Below are positions 8,669 to 17,785 of a DNA stretch of 64,000 nt, piece after piece. Within the stretch, counting starts at the first letter, position 1. Each line of letters opens with the position of its first letter. Origin of the DNA: Streptomyces rimosus (GTDB lineage: Bacteria > Actinomycetota > Actinomycetes > Streptomycetales > Streptomycetaceae); assembly GCF_008704655.1 (NCBI RefSeq), contig NZ_CP023688.1, positions 4,898,001 through 4,962,000 of the forward strand. The letters run 5' to 3'. Both the position numbers and the translations under genes were made by a program. The notes under the pieces are model-generated. The model did not search any database. It was not told the DNA's origin and saw nothing but the letters and a program-made list of their open reading frames with translations.

Positions 8669-9472
8669 GTGATTCCCGCCTTACGGGCCATCGCCCGCGC
8701 CGCCATGGCGGCACGTCCGATACCTCTCTCCGAACTCCAGGCCCGCGCGGAGCTGATGACCCGCGTCGATCACAGCTACCTGGTACCGGTCGAGGTTTTC
8801 GCCGACTTCGCGGCCCGGCTGACCGACCCGCACCGGACCGGAGGTCCGTTCCAGGTGCTGTGCATCAACGGCCGCCGCTGGTTCGGCTACCACTCCGTCC
8901 ACTACGACACGCCCGACCTGCGGGCCTTCCACGACCACCGGCAGGGGTGCCGGCACCGCTACAAGATCCGCGAGCGGCTGTACGAGGACTCCGGTGAGCG
9001 GCAGTTCGAGATCAAGCTCAAGGGGCGGCGCGGTGAGACGGTCAAGCGGCGGCGGCCGCTGCTGCCCGGCGAGGCGACGCTGGGGCGCGGTCCGCGCGGC
9101 TTCCTGGCCTCCGTGCTGCACGGTGCGTACGGCATCGCCGCGCCCCGGGACCTGGTGCCGTCGCTGGTGACCGACTACCGGCGCGCCACGTTCGTCGCCG
9201 ACGGCCGGCGCATCACCTGTGACGCCGGGCTGGTCTGCCGGGACGCGGGCACCGGGCGCAGCGTACGGGCCGACGGCGGCCTGGTCCTCGTCGAGACGAA
9301 GGCCGCGGTGACCGGCCACCTGACGGAGGAGGACCGGCTGCTTCGCGCCTACGGGCTGCGTCCCGCCGAGTTCACCAAGTACTGCGGCGCGATGGCGGCG
9401 CTGCGGCCCGGCCTGACGGGGCATCAGTGGCGGCGGGCGGTGCGGACGGCGTTTCCCCGGGAGGCGGCGTAG
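8669..9472 (+). CDS. VTC-domain protein (polyphosphate polymerase-like)
   Basis: This 267-aa protein matches the VTC/CYTH-type tunnel-fold family: LMTRVDHSYLVPVEVF, then HYDTPDLRAFHDHRQG, CRHRYKIRERLYEDSGERQF and EIKLKGRRGETVK, giving the alternating basic and acidic strands that line the tunnel. Eukaryotic VTC4 makes polyphosphate; bacterial members are often found with CotH kinase, which is not seen here. The start is GTG at 8669 after GAGGAGA; an ATG at 8705 is the alternative. With the GTG start, codon 5 is TTA (8681-8683), which would place translation under bldA control. Function is inferred from family only. Confidence 0.82.
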   Translation: MIPALRAIARAAMAARPIPLSELQARAELMTRVDHSYLVPVEVFADFAARLTDPHRTGGPFQVLCINGRRWFGYHSVHYDTPDLRAFHDHRQGCRHRYKIRERLYEDSGERQFEIKLKGRRGETVKRRRPLLPGEATLGRGPRGFLASVLHGAYGIAAPRDLVPSLVTDYRRATFVADGRRITCDAGLVCRDAGTGRSVRADGGLVLVETKAAVTGHLTEEDRLLRAYGLRPAEFTKYCGAMAALRPGLTGHQWRRAVRTAFPREAA

Positions 9473-9549
9473 GCGGGTATGGACGGGCCCTCAGGCTTAC
9501 GGAGGCGACTCCGGTGGCCCGGCCCGTTCTGGAGGTTCCTACAGTCCCA

Positions 9550-9595
9550 CCGACACACTGTCCGTGCCCGTGGTGAGCGCCATACACAGTGTCGG
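9550..9595. promoter_or_regulatory. inverted repeat upstream of aminotransferase
   Basis: ACACTGT (9555-9561) and ACAGTGT (9586-9592) form an inverted repeat, with flanking CCGACAC / GTCGG adding imperfect symmetry. It lies about 90-130 bp upstream of the aminotransferase start and could bind the GntR protein encoded just downstream. The 24-bp spacing is wide, so this is tentative. Confidence 0.35.
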
Positions 9596-9682
9596 TACCT
9601 GCGGCGGCGGGCCGATCCCTAGGCTGAGGGCGTCCGCCGTACCGTGTCCCCGGGCGGGCCCGAGCGATCCGAGGTAGTGACC

Positions 9683-11041
9683 GTGACCACGACGCAACCC
9701 GACCCGGCAGCCGGCGCGGCGGTGCACGCCGCCGACCGCGCGCACGTCTTCCACTCCTGGTCCGCGCAGGGCCTGATCGACCCGCTGCCGGTCGCCGGCG
9801 CCGAGGGCTCGTACTTCTGGGACTACGACGGCAACCGCTACCTGGACTTCTCGTCCCAGCTGGTCAACACCAACATCGGCCACCAGCACCCGAAGGTCAT
9901 CGCCGCGATCCAGGAGCAGGCCGGAAAGCTGTGCACGATCGCACCGGGCTTCGCCGTGGACGTACGCGCCGAGGCCGCCCGGCTGGTCGCCGAGCGCACC
10001 CCGGGCGACCTCGACAAGATCTTCTTCACCAACGGCGGCGCCGAGGCCGTGGAGAACGCCGTCCGCATGGCCCGGCTGCACACCGGCCGCGCCAAGGTCC
10101 TGTCGGCCTACCGCTCGTACCACGGCGCCACCGCCGCCGCGATCAACCTGACCGGCGACCCGCGCCGCTGGCCCTCCGACACCGCCTCGGCCGGTGTCGT
10201 GCACTTCTGGGGCCCGTTCCTGTACCGCTCGCCGTTCCACGCGGAGAACGAGGCCCAGGAGTGCGAGCGCGCCCTCGCGCACCTGGAGGACACGATCGCC
10301 TTCGAGGGCCCGCAGTCCATCGCCGCGATCATCCTGGAGACCGTCCCCGGCACCGCGGGGATCATGGTTCCCCCGCCCGGCTACCTGGCCGGCGTCCACG
10401 AGATCTGCGACCGGCACGGCATCGTCTTCATCCTGGACGAGGTCATGGCGGGCTTCGGCCGTACGGGGCACTGGTTCGCCGCCGACCACTTCGGCGTCAC
10501 CCCTGACCTGCTGACCTTCGCCAAGGGCGTCAACTCCGGCTATGTGCCGCTGGGCGGCGTCGCCATCTCCGCCGAGATCGCCGCCACCTTCGACCAGCGC
10601 CCCTACCCCGGCGGCCTGACCTACTCCGGACACCCGCTGGCCTGCGCCTCCGCCGTCGCCACGATCAACGCGATGGCCGAGGAGAAGATCGTCGAGAACG
10701 CCGCGGAGATCGGCGAGAAGGTCATCGGGCCCGGACTGCGCGCCCTCGCGGAGCGGCACCCGTCGGTCGGCGAGGTGCGCGGGCTGGGCGTCTTCTGGGC
10801 GCTGGAGCTGGTCAGGGACAAGGAGACGCGCGAGCCGCTGGTCCCGTACAACGCGTCGGGCACGGCCAACGCGCCGATGGCGGAGTTCGCGGCGGCCTGC
10901 AAGCGCGGCGGCCTGTGGCCCTTCGTGAACATGAACCGCACCCACGTCGTCCCGCCCTGCACCGTCACCGAGGCCGAGGCCAAGGAGGGCCTGGCTGCCC
11001 TGGACGCGGCGCTGGCGGTGGCGGACGCGCACACGGCCTAG
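9683..11041 (+). CDS. class III PLP-dependent aminotransferase
   Basis: This 452-aa enzyme of the aspartate aminotransferase superfamily class III transfers amino groups using pyridoxal phosphate. Visible features are SSQLVNTNIGHQHPKV, FTNGGAEAVENAVRMAR (phosphate-binding Gly-Ala), YRSYHGAT, FILDEVMAGFGRTG (cofactor Asp) and LLTFAKGVNSGYVPLGG with the Schiff-base Lys at about residue 281. The amino donor cannot be read from sequence; omega-amino acids such as beta-alanine or taurine are typical. The start is GTG at 9683, 8 nt after GAGG; an in-frame GTG at 9677 is too close to that site. A GntR regulator lies downstream beyond a strong terminator. Confidence 0.92.
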   Translation: MTTTQPDPAAGAAVHAADRAHVFHSWSAQGLIDPLPVAGAEGSYFWDYDGNRYLDFSSQLVNTNIGHQHPKVIAAIQEQAGKLCTIAPGFAVDVRAEAARLVAERTPGDLDKIFFTNGGAEAVENAVRMARLHTGRAKVLSAYRSYHGATAAAINLTGDPRRWPSDTASAGVVHFWGPFLYRSPFHAENEAQECERALAHLEDTIAFEGPQSIAAIILETVPGTAGIMVPPPGYLAGVHEICDRHGIVFILDEVMAGFGRTGHWFAADHFGVTPDLLTFAKGVNSGYVPLGGVAISAEIAATFDQRPYPGGLTYSGHPLACASAVATINAMAEEKIVENAAEIGEKVIGPGLRALAERHPSVGEVRGLGVFWALELVRDKETREPLVPYNASGTANAPMAEFAAACKRGGLWPFVNMNRTHVVPPCTVTEAEAKEGLAALDAALAVADAHTA

Positions 11042-11063
11042 CCGGCACCCGCACCCGGGCCCG

Positions 11064-11101
11064 GCCTGTGTACGGGGCCGCACCCGGCCCCGTACACAGG
11101 C
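11064..11101. terminator. terminator after aminotransferase gene
   Basis: A perfect 17-bp stem (GCCTGTGTACGGGGCCG and its complement) closes on a 4-nt loop, CACC. It lies 22 bp after the stop codon and has no T tract, as is usual in this genome. Confidence 0.8.
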
Positions 11102-11214
11102 GCCACCGTCGCCCCGCCCGTCCCCCTCGCCTATCGTGAAGGCCAGGGCCGCTCTCCTCGCACGCGGTCGTACGCACCAGCCGGCCCACGAGGCCGCCGA
11201 AGGAGACGGACACG

Positions 11215-11892
11215 ATGCCCGCCGGCCCAGGCAGCGGAGTCATACGGCGCAACACCCTGCGCCAGCAGATCGCCGACGCGCTGCGCGACGAGGTGCTGGC
11301 CGGGCGGCTGCCCTGCGGACACCAGTTCACGGTCAAGGAGATCGCCGAACAGTACGGGGTCTCCGCCACGCCCGTACGGGAAGCCCTGCTCGACCTGTGC
11401 GCCCAGGGCCTCCTGGACGTCGAGCAGCACCGCGGCTTCAGGGTGCACGCCTTCACGGCCACCGACTACCGGGCCATGGTCGAGGCCCGCACCCTGATCG
11501 TCGAGGGCATCTTCCGCACCCGTGCGGAGCGCGCGCTGAGCACCGCGCCCCCCGCCGTGCTGATGTCCATCAGGCGCCGCGCCGAGGAGGCGGAACGGGC
11601 CGCGCGCGCGGGCGACTTGGACGTACTGATCGGCTACGACCTGCGCTTCTGGCGTGAACTGGGCAGCCTGGTGGGTAACCCGTACATCAGTGACTTCCTG
11701 GACCGGGTACGGGTGCAGAGCTGGGTTTTCGCGGTGCCGCTGCTGCGCCGCGCGACGGATCTGCGCGGCCGGCTGTGGCACGGCCACCGGGACCTGGTCA
11801 GCGCCGTCGTACGGCACGATCTGGCCGAGGCACAGCGGCTGGTGCGCGAATACAACGAGCACTCCCTCGCCCTCGTCGGTGGCGCCTGCTAG
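11215..11892 (+). CDS. GntR-family regulator (FadR/FCD subfamily)
   Basis: This 225-aa regulator has an N-terminal winged helix (LRQQIADALRDEVLAGRLPC, then FTVKEIAEQYGVSATPVREA as recognition helix) and an all-helical C-terminal domain of FCD type from about residue 85, with YDLRFWRELGSLVGNPYISD and a late LWHGHRDLVSAV His-containing helix. FCD domains usually bind organic acids through metal-coordinating His residues. It probably controls the aminotransferase gene upstream or the following gene. The ATG at 11215 follows GAAGGAGACGG. Confidence 0.9.
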   Translation: MPAGPGSGVIRRNTLRQQIADALRDEVLAGRLPCGHQFTVKEIAEQYGVSATPVREALLDLCAQGLLDVEQHRGFRVHAFTATDYRAMVEARTLIVEGIFRTRAERALSTAPPAVLMSIRRRAEEAERAARAGDLDVLIGYDLRFWRELGSLVGNPYISDFLDRVRVQSWVFAVPLLRRATDLRGRLWHGHRDLVSAVVRHDLAEAQRLVREYNEHSLALVGGAC

Positions 11893-11942
11893 CACTACCC
11901 TGTCCGTCCGCCCCCCCCACCCGACCGGAAGCGAGCTCATAC

Positions 11943-12593
11943 GTGGCATGTGACCTGTGGCTGGTCCCCCTTGTCGATGTGCTGTGCCACAGCCCCGACA
12001 ACCCCTTCTCCGAAGAGATCGCCGCCTACGACAAGGCCCTCACGGAAGCGGGACTGCCGCCCGTCCCCGTCTTCAGCTACATGCCGGGCCTGTCCGGGGA
12101 CGTCGCCCCGGTCGCGGGCTTCGACTACGACGCGCTGCACTTCCTGCGGCGCGCCTACCTGCTGCGGATCTGCGGCCTCGAAGTGACGCCGGTGGACGGA
12201 CTGGGCGGGGACTACGAGCAGTTGCTGGAGATGTTCGAGACCACGGCCCAGGAGTCGCACCTGGTGTGGCACTACGACCACGCCGGGGCGTACGTTCCGG
12301 TCGACTTCCCGCACCCGCTGGCCACCGAAGAGCTCCTGGAGGGCGGCGGACCGCTGGGCTCCGCCCACGGCCTGCTGCGCGACCTCGAACTCGTCGCGCC
12401 GTCCATCGGTATCGATCCGGCCAATCCGCCGGCCGCGCCCGAAGCGCCGTCCCGGCCCACCACCCTGGAGGAGCGGGTGAGCGGGGTGCCCCTGGACGAC
12501 AGTCCGTTCGCGCGGGAGCGGCATGTGTGGCTGGGGCTGCACGCGGCGGCCACGCGGAGCCTGGGCCAGGGGTCGATGATCGTCTTCAGCTGA
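11943..12593 (+). CDS. hypothetical protein, 216 aa
   Basis: I do not recognise a family with certainty. The protein is acidic and soluble, with DLWLVPLVDVLCHSPDNPFS at the start and several Tyr/Phe-rich strands (VFSYMPGLSGD, FDYDALHFLRRAYLLRICGL). The C-terminus contains SRPTTLEERVSGVPLDDSPF. It lacks membrane segments and signal peptide. The GTG at 11943 is used because ORF similarity begins at ACDLWLVP and a GGAAG site precedes it. It lies 50 bp after the GntR gene on the same strand and may be in the same transcript. Confidence 0.75.
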   Translation: MACDLWLVPLVDVLCHSPDNPFSEEIAAYDKALTEAGLPPVPVFSYMPGLSGDVAPVAGFDYDALHFLRRAYLLRICGLEVTPVDGLGGDYEQLLEMFETTAQESHLVWHYDHAGAYVPVDFPHPLATEELLEGGGPLGSAHGLLRDLELVAPSIGIDPANPPAAPEAPSRPTTLEERVSGVPLDDSPFARERHVWLGLHAAATRSLGQGSMIVFS

Positions 12594-12691
12594 CGGCTGC
12601 CCCGGGCGCGCCCGGCCACCGGACGCGCCCGGCGCGGCGCACGGGGCCGCGCCGAGCGGGCGTGCGAGCGGGCGCGCGGGCGGCGCGGCCC

Positions 12692-13438
12692 TCAGCGCGG
12701 CGGCTCGGGGGGCCGCTGCCGCGGCATGTTCGGGCGGGTGCCCGGCGGGAGCGTGATCCGGCCAGGTTGCGGACCGCCGGGCTCCGGCCGCTGCCCCCAC
12801 TGCGCCGTCGCGCGGGCGCCGGGCGGCAGCGGGCCCGGCCGGAACTGCGACATCCAGTCGGCGGTCTCGGCCCGCACCAGCTCCGCGATGTCCTCGTTGA
12901 AGCGGCGCAGCACGCCCAGACAGCGCTCGGCCGCCTCGCTGGCGGTGCCCTCCGTCGGGCCGAGGACTTCGCGGACGTTCTCCGAGGCCCAGTCGAACTG
13001 GAGCGTATCCAGGCGGCGTTGCACCGCCTGCGCGGTGGCCACGTCCCGCATCCAGCCGGCCGTCACCCCGAAGAACCGGTCGCTGCTGACGCACACCGCC
13101 GCCAGCAGCAGCGCCAGATACCCCCACTTCGCGCCGCCGGGGGCCACTCCGGTCAGGTCCAGCAGCGGCAGCAGGCCGCCGACCGCGACACCGGCGGCGG
13201 CGCCCAGCCGCAGTGCCCGCGCGCCGCGCCGCTTGGCCACCCGGTCGTGCAGGTACCAGGAGGCGGCCTGGAGGGCGCCCGCCTCGACCCAGTGATACAG
13301 CTCGTCGAGGCGCTCAGCCGGTTCGCCCCAGTCCCCGAGCGGGAAGGCGCGGCCTCCCAGATCGCGGCGACCGTCGTCGCCGCCCGGCCCGCGCTCCTCC
13401 CGAGGGGGCCCCTCGGGCTGCATCTCCGGCTGACTCAC
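12692..13438 (-). CDS. SLATT-domain two-helix membrane protein
   Basis: This 248-aa protein has DELYHWVEAGALQAASWYLH DRV followed by two closely spaced membrane helices (LRLGAAAGVAVGGLLPLLDL and KWGYLALLLAAVCV) and a cytoplasmic helical bundle. That is the SLATT architecture. SLATT domains are predicted membrane effectors in nucleotide-signalling defence systems, but this gene has no SMODS cyclase, SLOG or other partner nearby, and similar genes sit next to purD in Streptomyces, so its role may be unrelated to defence. The C-terminal 50 residues are Pro/Gly-rich. The start is GTG at 13438, preceded by GGGAG. Confidence 0.75.
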   Translation of the reverse strand: MSQPEMQPEGPPREERGPGGDDGRRDLGGRAFPLGDWGEPAERLDELYHWVEAGALQAASWYLHDRVAKRRGARALRLGAAAGVAVGGLLPLLDLTGVAPGGAKWGYLALLLAAVCVSSDRFFGVTAGWMRDVATAQAVQRRLDTLQFDWASENVREVLGPTEGTASEAAERCLGVLRRFNEDIAELVRAETADWMSQFRPGPLPPGARATAQWGQRPEPGGPQPGRITLPPGTRPNMPRQRPPEPPR

Positions 13439-13763
13439 CCGTGCACTCCCTCAAGCAGATACGTGCGGTGCGCGCGGTACGTACGAGACGGCCGGTGCGC
13501 AACCTCCTTCCTACCGCCGAACGGTGGGCCTCGCCCCCAAGATCGCTTTATTTCCGCCCGGAAGTGGTGCTGCATCAGGTATAAGGTCATGCCCCCTCTC
13601 ACTCGAAAGAGTTGCCACTGCCCGGCCTCGACCGGTTTCCACGCCTTACGTCCGTCTCGTCCCCGGCCCGCCCGCAGTCCCGCCCGCGCCTTTGGCCCGT
13701 CCCCGCACCGGGGCCGCGGGGGCGCCGCCCCTGGCCCGCGCCCACGGCGACTAGGCTGCGCAT
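13439..13763. other. intergenic region, divergent promoters of SLATT gene and purD
   Basis: This 325-bp space separates the divergent SLATT gene and purD. It holds a relatively AT-rich patch (TCGCTTTATTTCCG at about 13542-13556 and GGTATAAGGTCATG at about 13577-13590) that may contain promoter elements. I see no gene in it. Confidence 0.5.
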
Positions 13764-15023
13764 GTGAAGGTCCTCGTCATCGGCGGCGGCGCCCGCGAAC
13801 ACGCCCTGTGCCGCTCACTGTCCCTCGACCCCGACGTCACCGCGCTGCACTGCGCCCCCGGCAACGCCGGCATCGCCGAGGTGGCCGAGCTGCACACCGT
13901 CGATGCCCTCGACGGCGCGGCCGTGGCCGGCCTGGCGCGGCGCCTGGAAGCGGACCTGGTGGTGGTCGGTCCCGAAGCGCCCCTGGTCGCCGGTGTCGCC
14001 GACGCCGTCCGCGAGCAGGGCATCCCGGTCTTCGGGCCGTCCGCGCGCGCGGCCGAGCTGGAGGGCTCCAAGGCGTTCGCCAAGGATGTGATGGCCGCCG
14101 CCGGTGTGCCCACCGCCCGCAGCTACCTGTGCACCACGCCCGCGGAGATCGACGAGGCGCTGGACGCGTTCGGCGCCCCGTACGTGGTCAAGGACGACGG
14201 CCTGGCGGCCGGCAAGGGCGTCGTCGTCACCGAGGACGTCGAGGCGGCCCGCGCGCACGCGCTGGCCTGTGACCGTGTGGTCATCGAGGAGTTCCTCGAC
14301 GGCCCGGAGGTCTCGCTGTTCGCGGTCACCGACGGCGAGACCGTCGTACCGCTCCAGCCCGCCCAGGACTTCAAGCGCGCCCACGACGCCGACCAGGGTC
14401 CGAACACCGGCGGCATGGGCGCGTACAGCCCGCTGCCGTGGGCCGACCCCAAGCTGGTCGACGAGGTCATGCGGACCGTGCTCCAGCCGACCGTCGACGA
14501 GCTGCGCCGCCGTGGCACGCCGTTCTCCGGACTGCTGTACGCGGGCCTGGCGATCACCTCGCGCGGTGTGCGCGTCATCGAGTTCAACGCGCGCTTCGGC
14601 GACCCGGAGACCCAGGTCGTGCTGGCCCGGCTCCGTACGCCGCTGTCCGCGCTGCTGCGCGCCGCCGCGACCGGCACGCTCGCGTCCCTGCCGCCGCTGC
14701 GCTGGAGCGACGACGCGGCGGTGACGGTCGTCGTCGCCGCCCACAACTACCCGGGTACGCCGCGCACCGGCGACCCGATCCGCGGCCTGACCGAGGTCGC
14801 CGAGAAGGACGCCCCCGGCGCGTACGTCCTGCACGCGGGGACGAAGAGGGACGAGGCCACCGGCGAGGTCGTCAGCGCGGGCGGCCGGGTGCTGTCCGTG
14901 ACGGCCACCGGCAGCGACCTGGCCGCGGCCCGGGAGCGCGCCTACCGCGCGGTCGGCCGGCTCACGCTGGAGGGCTCGCACCACCGTACGGACATCGCGG
15001 CGCGGGCGGCGGGGGAGAGCTGA
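13764..15023 (+). CDS. purD: phosphoribosylamine-glycine ligase
   Basis: PurD (419 aa) joins glycine to 5-phosphoribosylamine using ATP, the second step of purine synthesis. It begins [16 protein letters not shown] and carries the ATP-grasp elements [44 protein letters not shown] and the signature [12 protein letters not shown], ending in [12 protein letters not shown]. The length and motifs are normal for the family. The start is GTG at 13764. It is separated from the other pur genes of the window, so regulation would have to be by a shared factor and not by a common transcript. Confidence 0.97.
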   Translation: MKVLVIGGGAREHALCRSLSLDPDVTALHCAPGNAGIAEVAELHTVDALDGAAVAGLARRLEADLVVVGPEAPLVAGVADAVREQGIPVFGPSARAAELEGSKAFAKDVMAAAGVPTARSYLCTTPAEIDEALDAFGAPYVVKDDGLAAGKGVVVTEDVEAARAHALACDRVVIEEFLDGPEVSLFAVTDGETVVPLQPAQDFKRAHDADQGPNTGGMGAYSPLPWADPKLVDEVMRTVLQPTVDELRRRGTPFSGLLYAGLAITSRGVRVIEFNARFGDPETQVVLARLRTPLSALLRAAATGTLASLPPLRWSDDAAVTVVVAAHNYPGTPRTGDPIRGLTEVAEKDAPGAYVLHAGTKRDEATGEVVSAGGRVLSVTATGSDLAAARERAYRAVGRLTLEGSHHRTDIAARAAGES

Positions 15024-15608
15024 GGGGCTTCCGGGGCGCGGACCGCGTCCTGCTTCCGCCCCGGTGCCCGGTCTGTGCCCGGGGCGGTGCCCGGCGTGCC
15101 CCCGATATGTGCCTGATGTGCCGCCGACCTGGCCCGCTGGTGCCCGCGGGCTGACCTCCCCGGGACGTTCGCGGCACGTATCCGGCCTGCGCCGGGGCGC
15201 CCCGGCCCGGTGCCCCGGCGTCTCCGGCAGGCTCCGGGCGTGCCCGCAACCGCGTGGGTCCTGCCCGTTGCGCCCCGCTCCCGGACACCCCGGAGGATTT
15301 TGGCCGGGATGGGGCTCCCGGCTTTACCCAAAGCCATTCCATCGAGTGACCGAGCCGCTATCCGGCTGACGGGGCGGGACGCCCCAACTAGGGTTCCCCG
15401 CATGCGTCGTGTGGTGCCCGTGCCGCCCGCCGGCACGGCCGTCGCGGCGGCGTCCGGCAAGTGGCTCACCGGCATTGCGGTGTCAGTGGCCGGTGCCACA
15501 GTGGTGGAGAGTGAGCAACACCGTCGGAGGCCGTTCGCGTCCCCGGCACCGTTGCCCCGCTCTTGTCGTCCCGTGTTCTCTTTGTCCGGTTGATCAGGGC
15601 AGCAGGGG
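15024..15608. other. intergenic region with repetitive GTGCCCG tracts and a possible small ORF
   Basis: This 585-bp gap has low-complexity GC-rich sequence with repeated GTGCCCG/CCCCGG units at about 15060-15290. A possible small plus-strand frame starts at ATG 15402 (MRRVVPVPPAGTAVAAASGK) and ends at 15593 (63 codons), but its second half does not look coding. No RNA gene is recognised. The promoter for the next gene should lie near 15550-15600. Confidence 0.4.
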
Positions 15609-17495
15609 GTGTACAGGCTGGTGGCAGGTCCGGAAGCAGGAGCAGAGGCGGCGCGCGCCCGCGCGCTCGCGGTGCTGCGGATCCGCGGCGCGGCGCTGGG
15701 CGTGGCCCTGGTGCCCGCCGCGGTGGCCGTGGTGCTGCTCGTCGGCGGACTGACCGGCCGTATCGGCCGCGCCGACCCCGTCACGAGTTCCACCGGCTGG
15801 GACACCGTGCGCTGGGTGGTCACCGGCATCGCGCTGGTCGTGCTGCTGCTGGCGGCGCTGGTGACGACCGTCGTCGTACGGGCCCGGCCCGCGCTGAGCC
15901 CGTCGGTCCCCATAGCGGAGGAGTCCGCCCCCGACCTGTACCGCCTCGTACGGGACTTGGCCGACCGCCTGGAGGTCCCGGCCCCGTCCGCGATAGCCCT
16001 GACGCCCGACTGCGACAGCTGGCTGGAGGACCGTACGCACCGCGCGCACGGCCCGCCGCGCGGCAAGGCGGCGGGTGGCGCGGGCGCCGGAGCGCGGGAG
16101 GGCGCACGCGCCGTGCAGGCGCCGGTCCTGGTGATCGGCTCGCCGTTCATGTGGTGGATGCGGGTCGCCGAGCTGCGGGCGCTGCTGGCGCCCGTCGTGG
16201 CCGGCACCGGCCCGTCCGCCAACCCGGACATAGCCGCGGCCCGCCGCTTCGTCCGCGGTCTGGACGCCGCGGTGGCGGTCTCCGCGCGCGCCAAGCACCC
16301 CTTGGGCGCACCGGCGTCCGCGTTCGTCGGATGGGCCGCGCGCCTGCTGCTGCGGGCCTGCCGCGAGCACGCCATGGAGATGGAGCGCTGTGTGGCCGCC
16401 GCCGCCTCCGAGCGCGCCCAGAACGTGGACTACGGCCTGCGGATCGTCGCCCAGGAGCAGGTCGGCCTGGCGTACGCGGGCTGGGACCGGCTGCTGACCA
16501 GGGTCGCGCTGCCCGCCTGGCGCCTGGGCCGCTGGCCCTCCCGGCTGGACGCCGGTGTGGTGTCCGCGCTCACCGAGCTCTCCCGTCGCGACCGTCTGGC
16601 CGAAGGTTTCACCTCGCGCCTGGGCGAGCGCCCCGCGTGCGACCTCCTGGAGGAGCCCGGCGCCGTGGACCGCGCCGCCTCCCTTCTCGCCGCCCGCCTC
16701 TTCCACGGCGGCCCGGCCGAGCCGGGGCCGGACTGGTCCCCGGTGGGCTGGCAGCAGTATCCGGAGGAGGTCGTGGACCGCAAGTGGCGCCTGGAGGCGG
16801 CGCGACTGCACCGCGTCCTGGACGCTCTCCCGCCGGTCACGGACGGTGGCCGCCCCGGTCGTGCGGAGCCGGGTGGCCCGGAAGAGCCGGGCGCCGCCGG
16901 CGACCCGGACGGGCTGGTCGCCGCGGGCGGTGCGGGCGGTGCGGCGGACCCGTCGGGCCCGGCCGCCGCGTACGGTCCGGCAGTCGCCGAGGGCCTGGTC
17001 GCCGGTGAGCCCTCGGCCGGTCCGGAGAGCTCCGGCCCCACGCTGGTCCGGGTCATCGAGCGCCTGACGGCCGGCGAGCGGGCGAGCGATCTCGTCGCCG
17101 CGCGCCTCGGTGCCGAGCTGGCGCGCGAGGAGCGTGCGGAGGCGGCGCGCCAGGCGGCCCGCGAGCCGGTGGCCGACGGCCCGGACGCGGGCGTGACCTG
17201 GGGCGACGGGCTCGCGGACGGGCTGCCGCTGTTCCCGATGCAGCCCCCGCGCACGGGCCGCGAACTGCTCGCCGACCATGTGACCGCGATGGTCTGCTGC
17301 GCCGCCGTGGACACCGCCGGTGCGGCCCCCGGCCTGGACTGGCTGGACGGCCCGATCCTGCTCGTGGAGGGCGCACGCCGCTCGGATCTGGGCCACCCGG
17401 TGCTCCGGCTGGTCGACGACGGCGACGCGGGGCCGCTCGGCGAGTGGCTCGGCGAGGTCGGCGTACGGCCCGAGAAACCGGTCCGGCTCGTGTGA
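15609..17495 (+). CDS. M48-like membrane protein lacking the zinc motif
   Basis: This 628-aa protein has two N-terminal membrane helices (LGVALVPAAVAVVLLVGGL and WVVTGIALVVLLLAALVTTV) and then LYRLVRDLADRLEVPAPSAI, which resembles the segment before the active site of M48 peptidases such as HtpX. At the place where M48 enzymes have an HExxH helix, it reads AELRALLAPVVAGTG, with no His or Glu. It is therefore probably a non-catalytic relative. The C-terminal third is Gly/Pro/Ala-rich followed by a helical region ending in a conserved-looking LLVEGARRSDLGHPVLRLVD. Start GTG at 15609 is chosen; a GTG at 15621 is possible. The function is unknown. Confidence 0.75.
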   Translation: MYRLVAGPEAGAEAARARALAVLRIRGAALGVALVPAAVAVVLLVGGLTGRIGRADPVTSSTGWDTVRWVVTGIALVVLLLAALVTTVVVRARPALSPSVPIAEESAPDLYRLVRDLADRLEVPAPSAIALTPDCDSWLEDRTHRAHGPPRGKAAGGAGAGAREGARAVQAPVLVIGSPFMWWMRVAELRALLAPVVAGTGPSANPDIAAARRFVRGLDAAVAVSARAKHPLGAPASAFVGWAARLLLRACREHAMEMERCVAAAASERAQNVDYGLRIVAQEQVGLAYAGWDRLLTRVALPAWRLGRWPSRLDAGVVSALTELSRRDRLAEGFTSRLGERPACDLLEEPGAVDRAASLLAARLFHGGPAEPGPDWSPVGWQQYPEEVVDRKWRLEAARLHRVLDALPPVTDGGRPGRAEPGGPEEPGAAGDPDGLVAAGGAGGAADPSGPAAAYGPAVAEGLVAGEPSAGPESSGPTLVRVIERLTAGERASDLVAARLGAELAREERAEAARQAAREPVADGPDAGVTWGDGLADGLPLFPMQPPRTGRELLADHVTAMVCCAAVDTAGAAPGLDWLDGPILLVEGARRSDLGHPVLRLVDDGDAGPLGEWLGEVGVRPEKPVRLV

Positions 17496-17785
17496 GGGGC
17501 GCCGACGGCGCACGGGGAGCGTATGGGGGCGCATTCGGGGGCATGAACAAGCCGAGTGCGCCTGTTGTGGGCGTTCGCTCCGCACCACCCGCACGACCGG
17601 GCTGAATGTTCCCCTCCAGCTCGTCGTTCATGGCCGGAACCCTCGCGAATTCACGACGAAGGGTGACGGAGCAAGTGCGTAATGTGATGTGCTGGGACTG
17701 GCCCCGGTCGTTCAATCGAGCACGAAATCCTGGTGCCGCGGCGGCCTGCTCAGTCGGCGGGGGGACGCAGGGAGGGGAGTACGAA

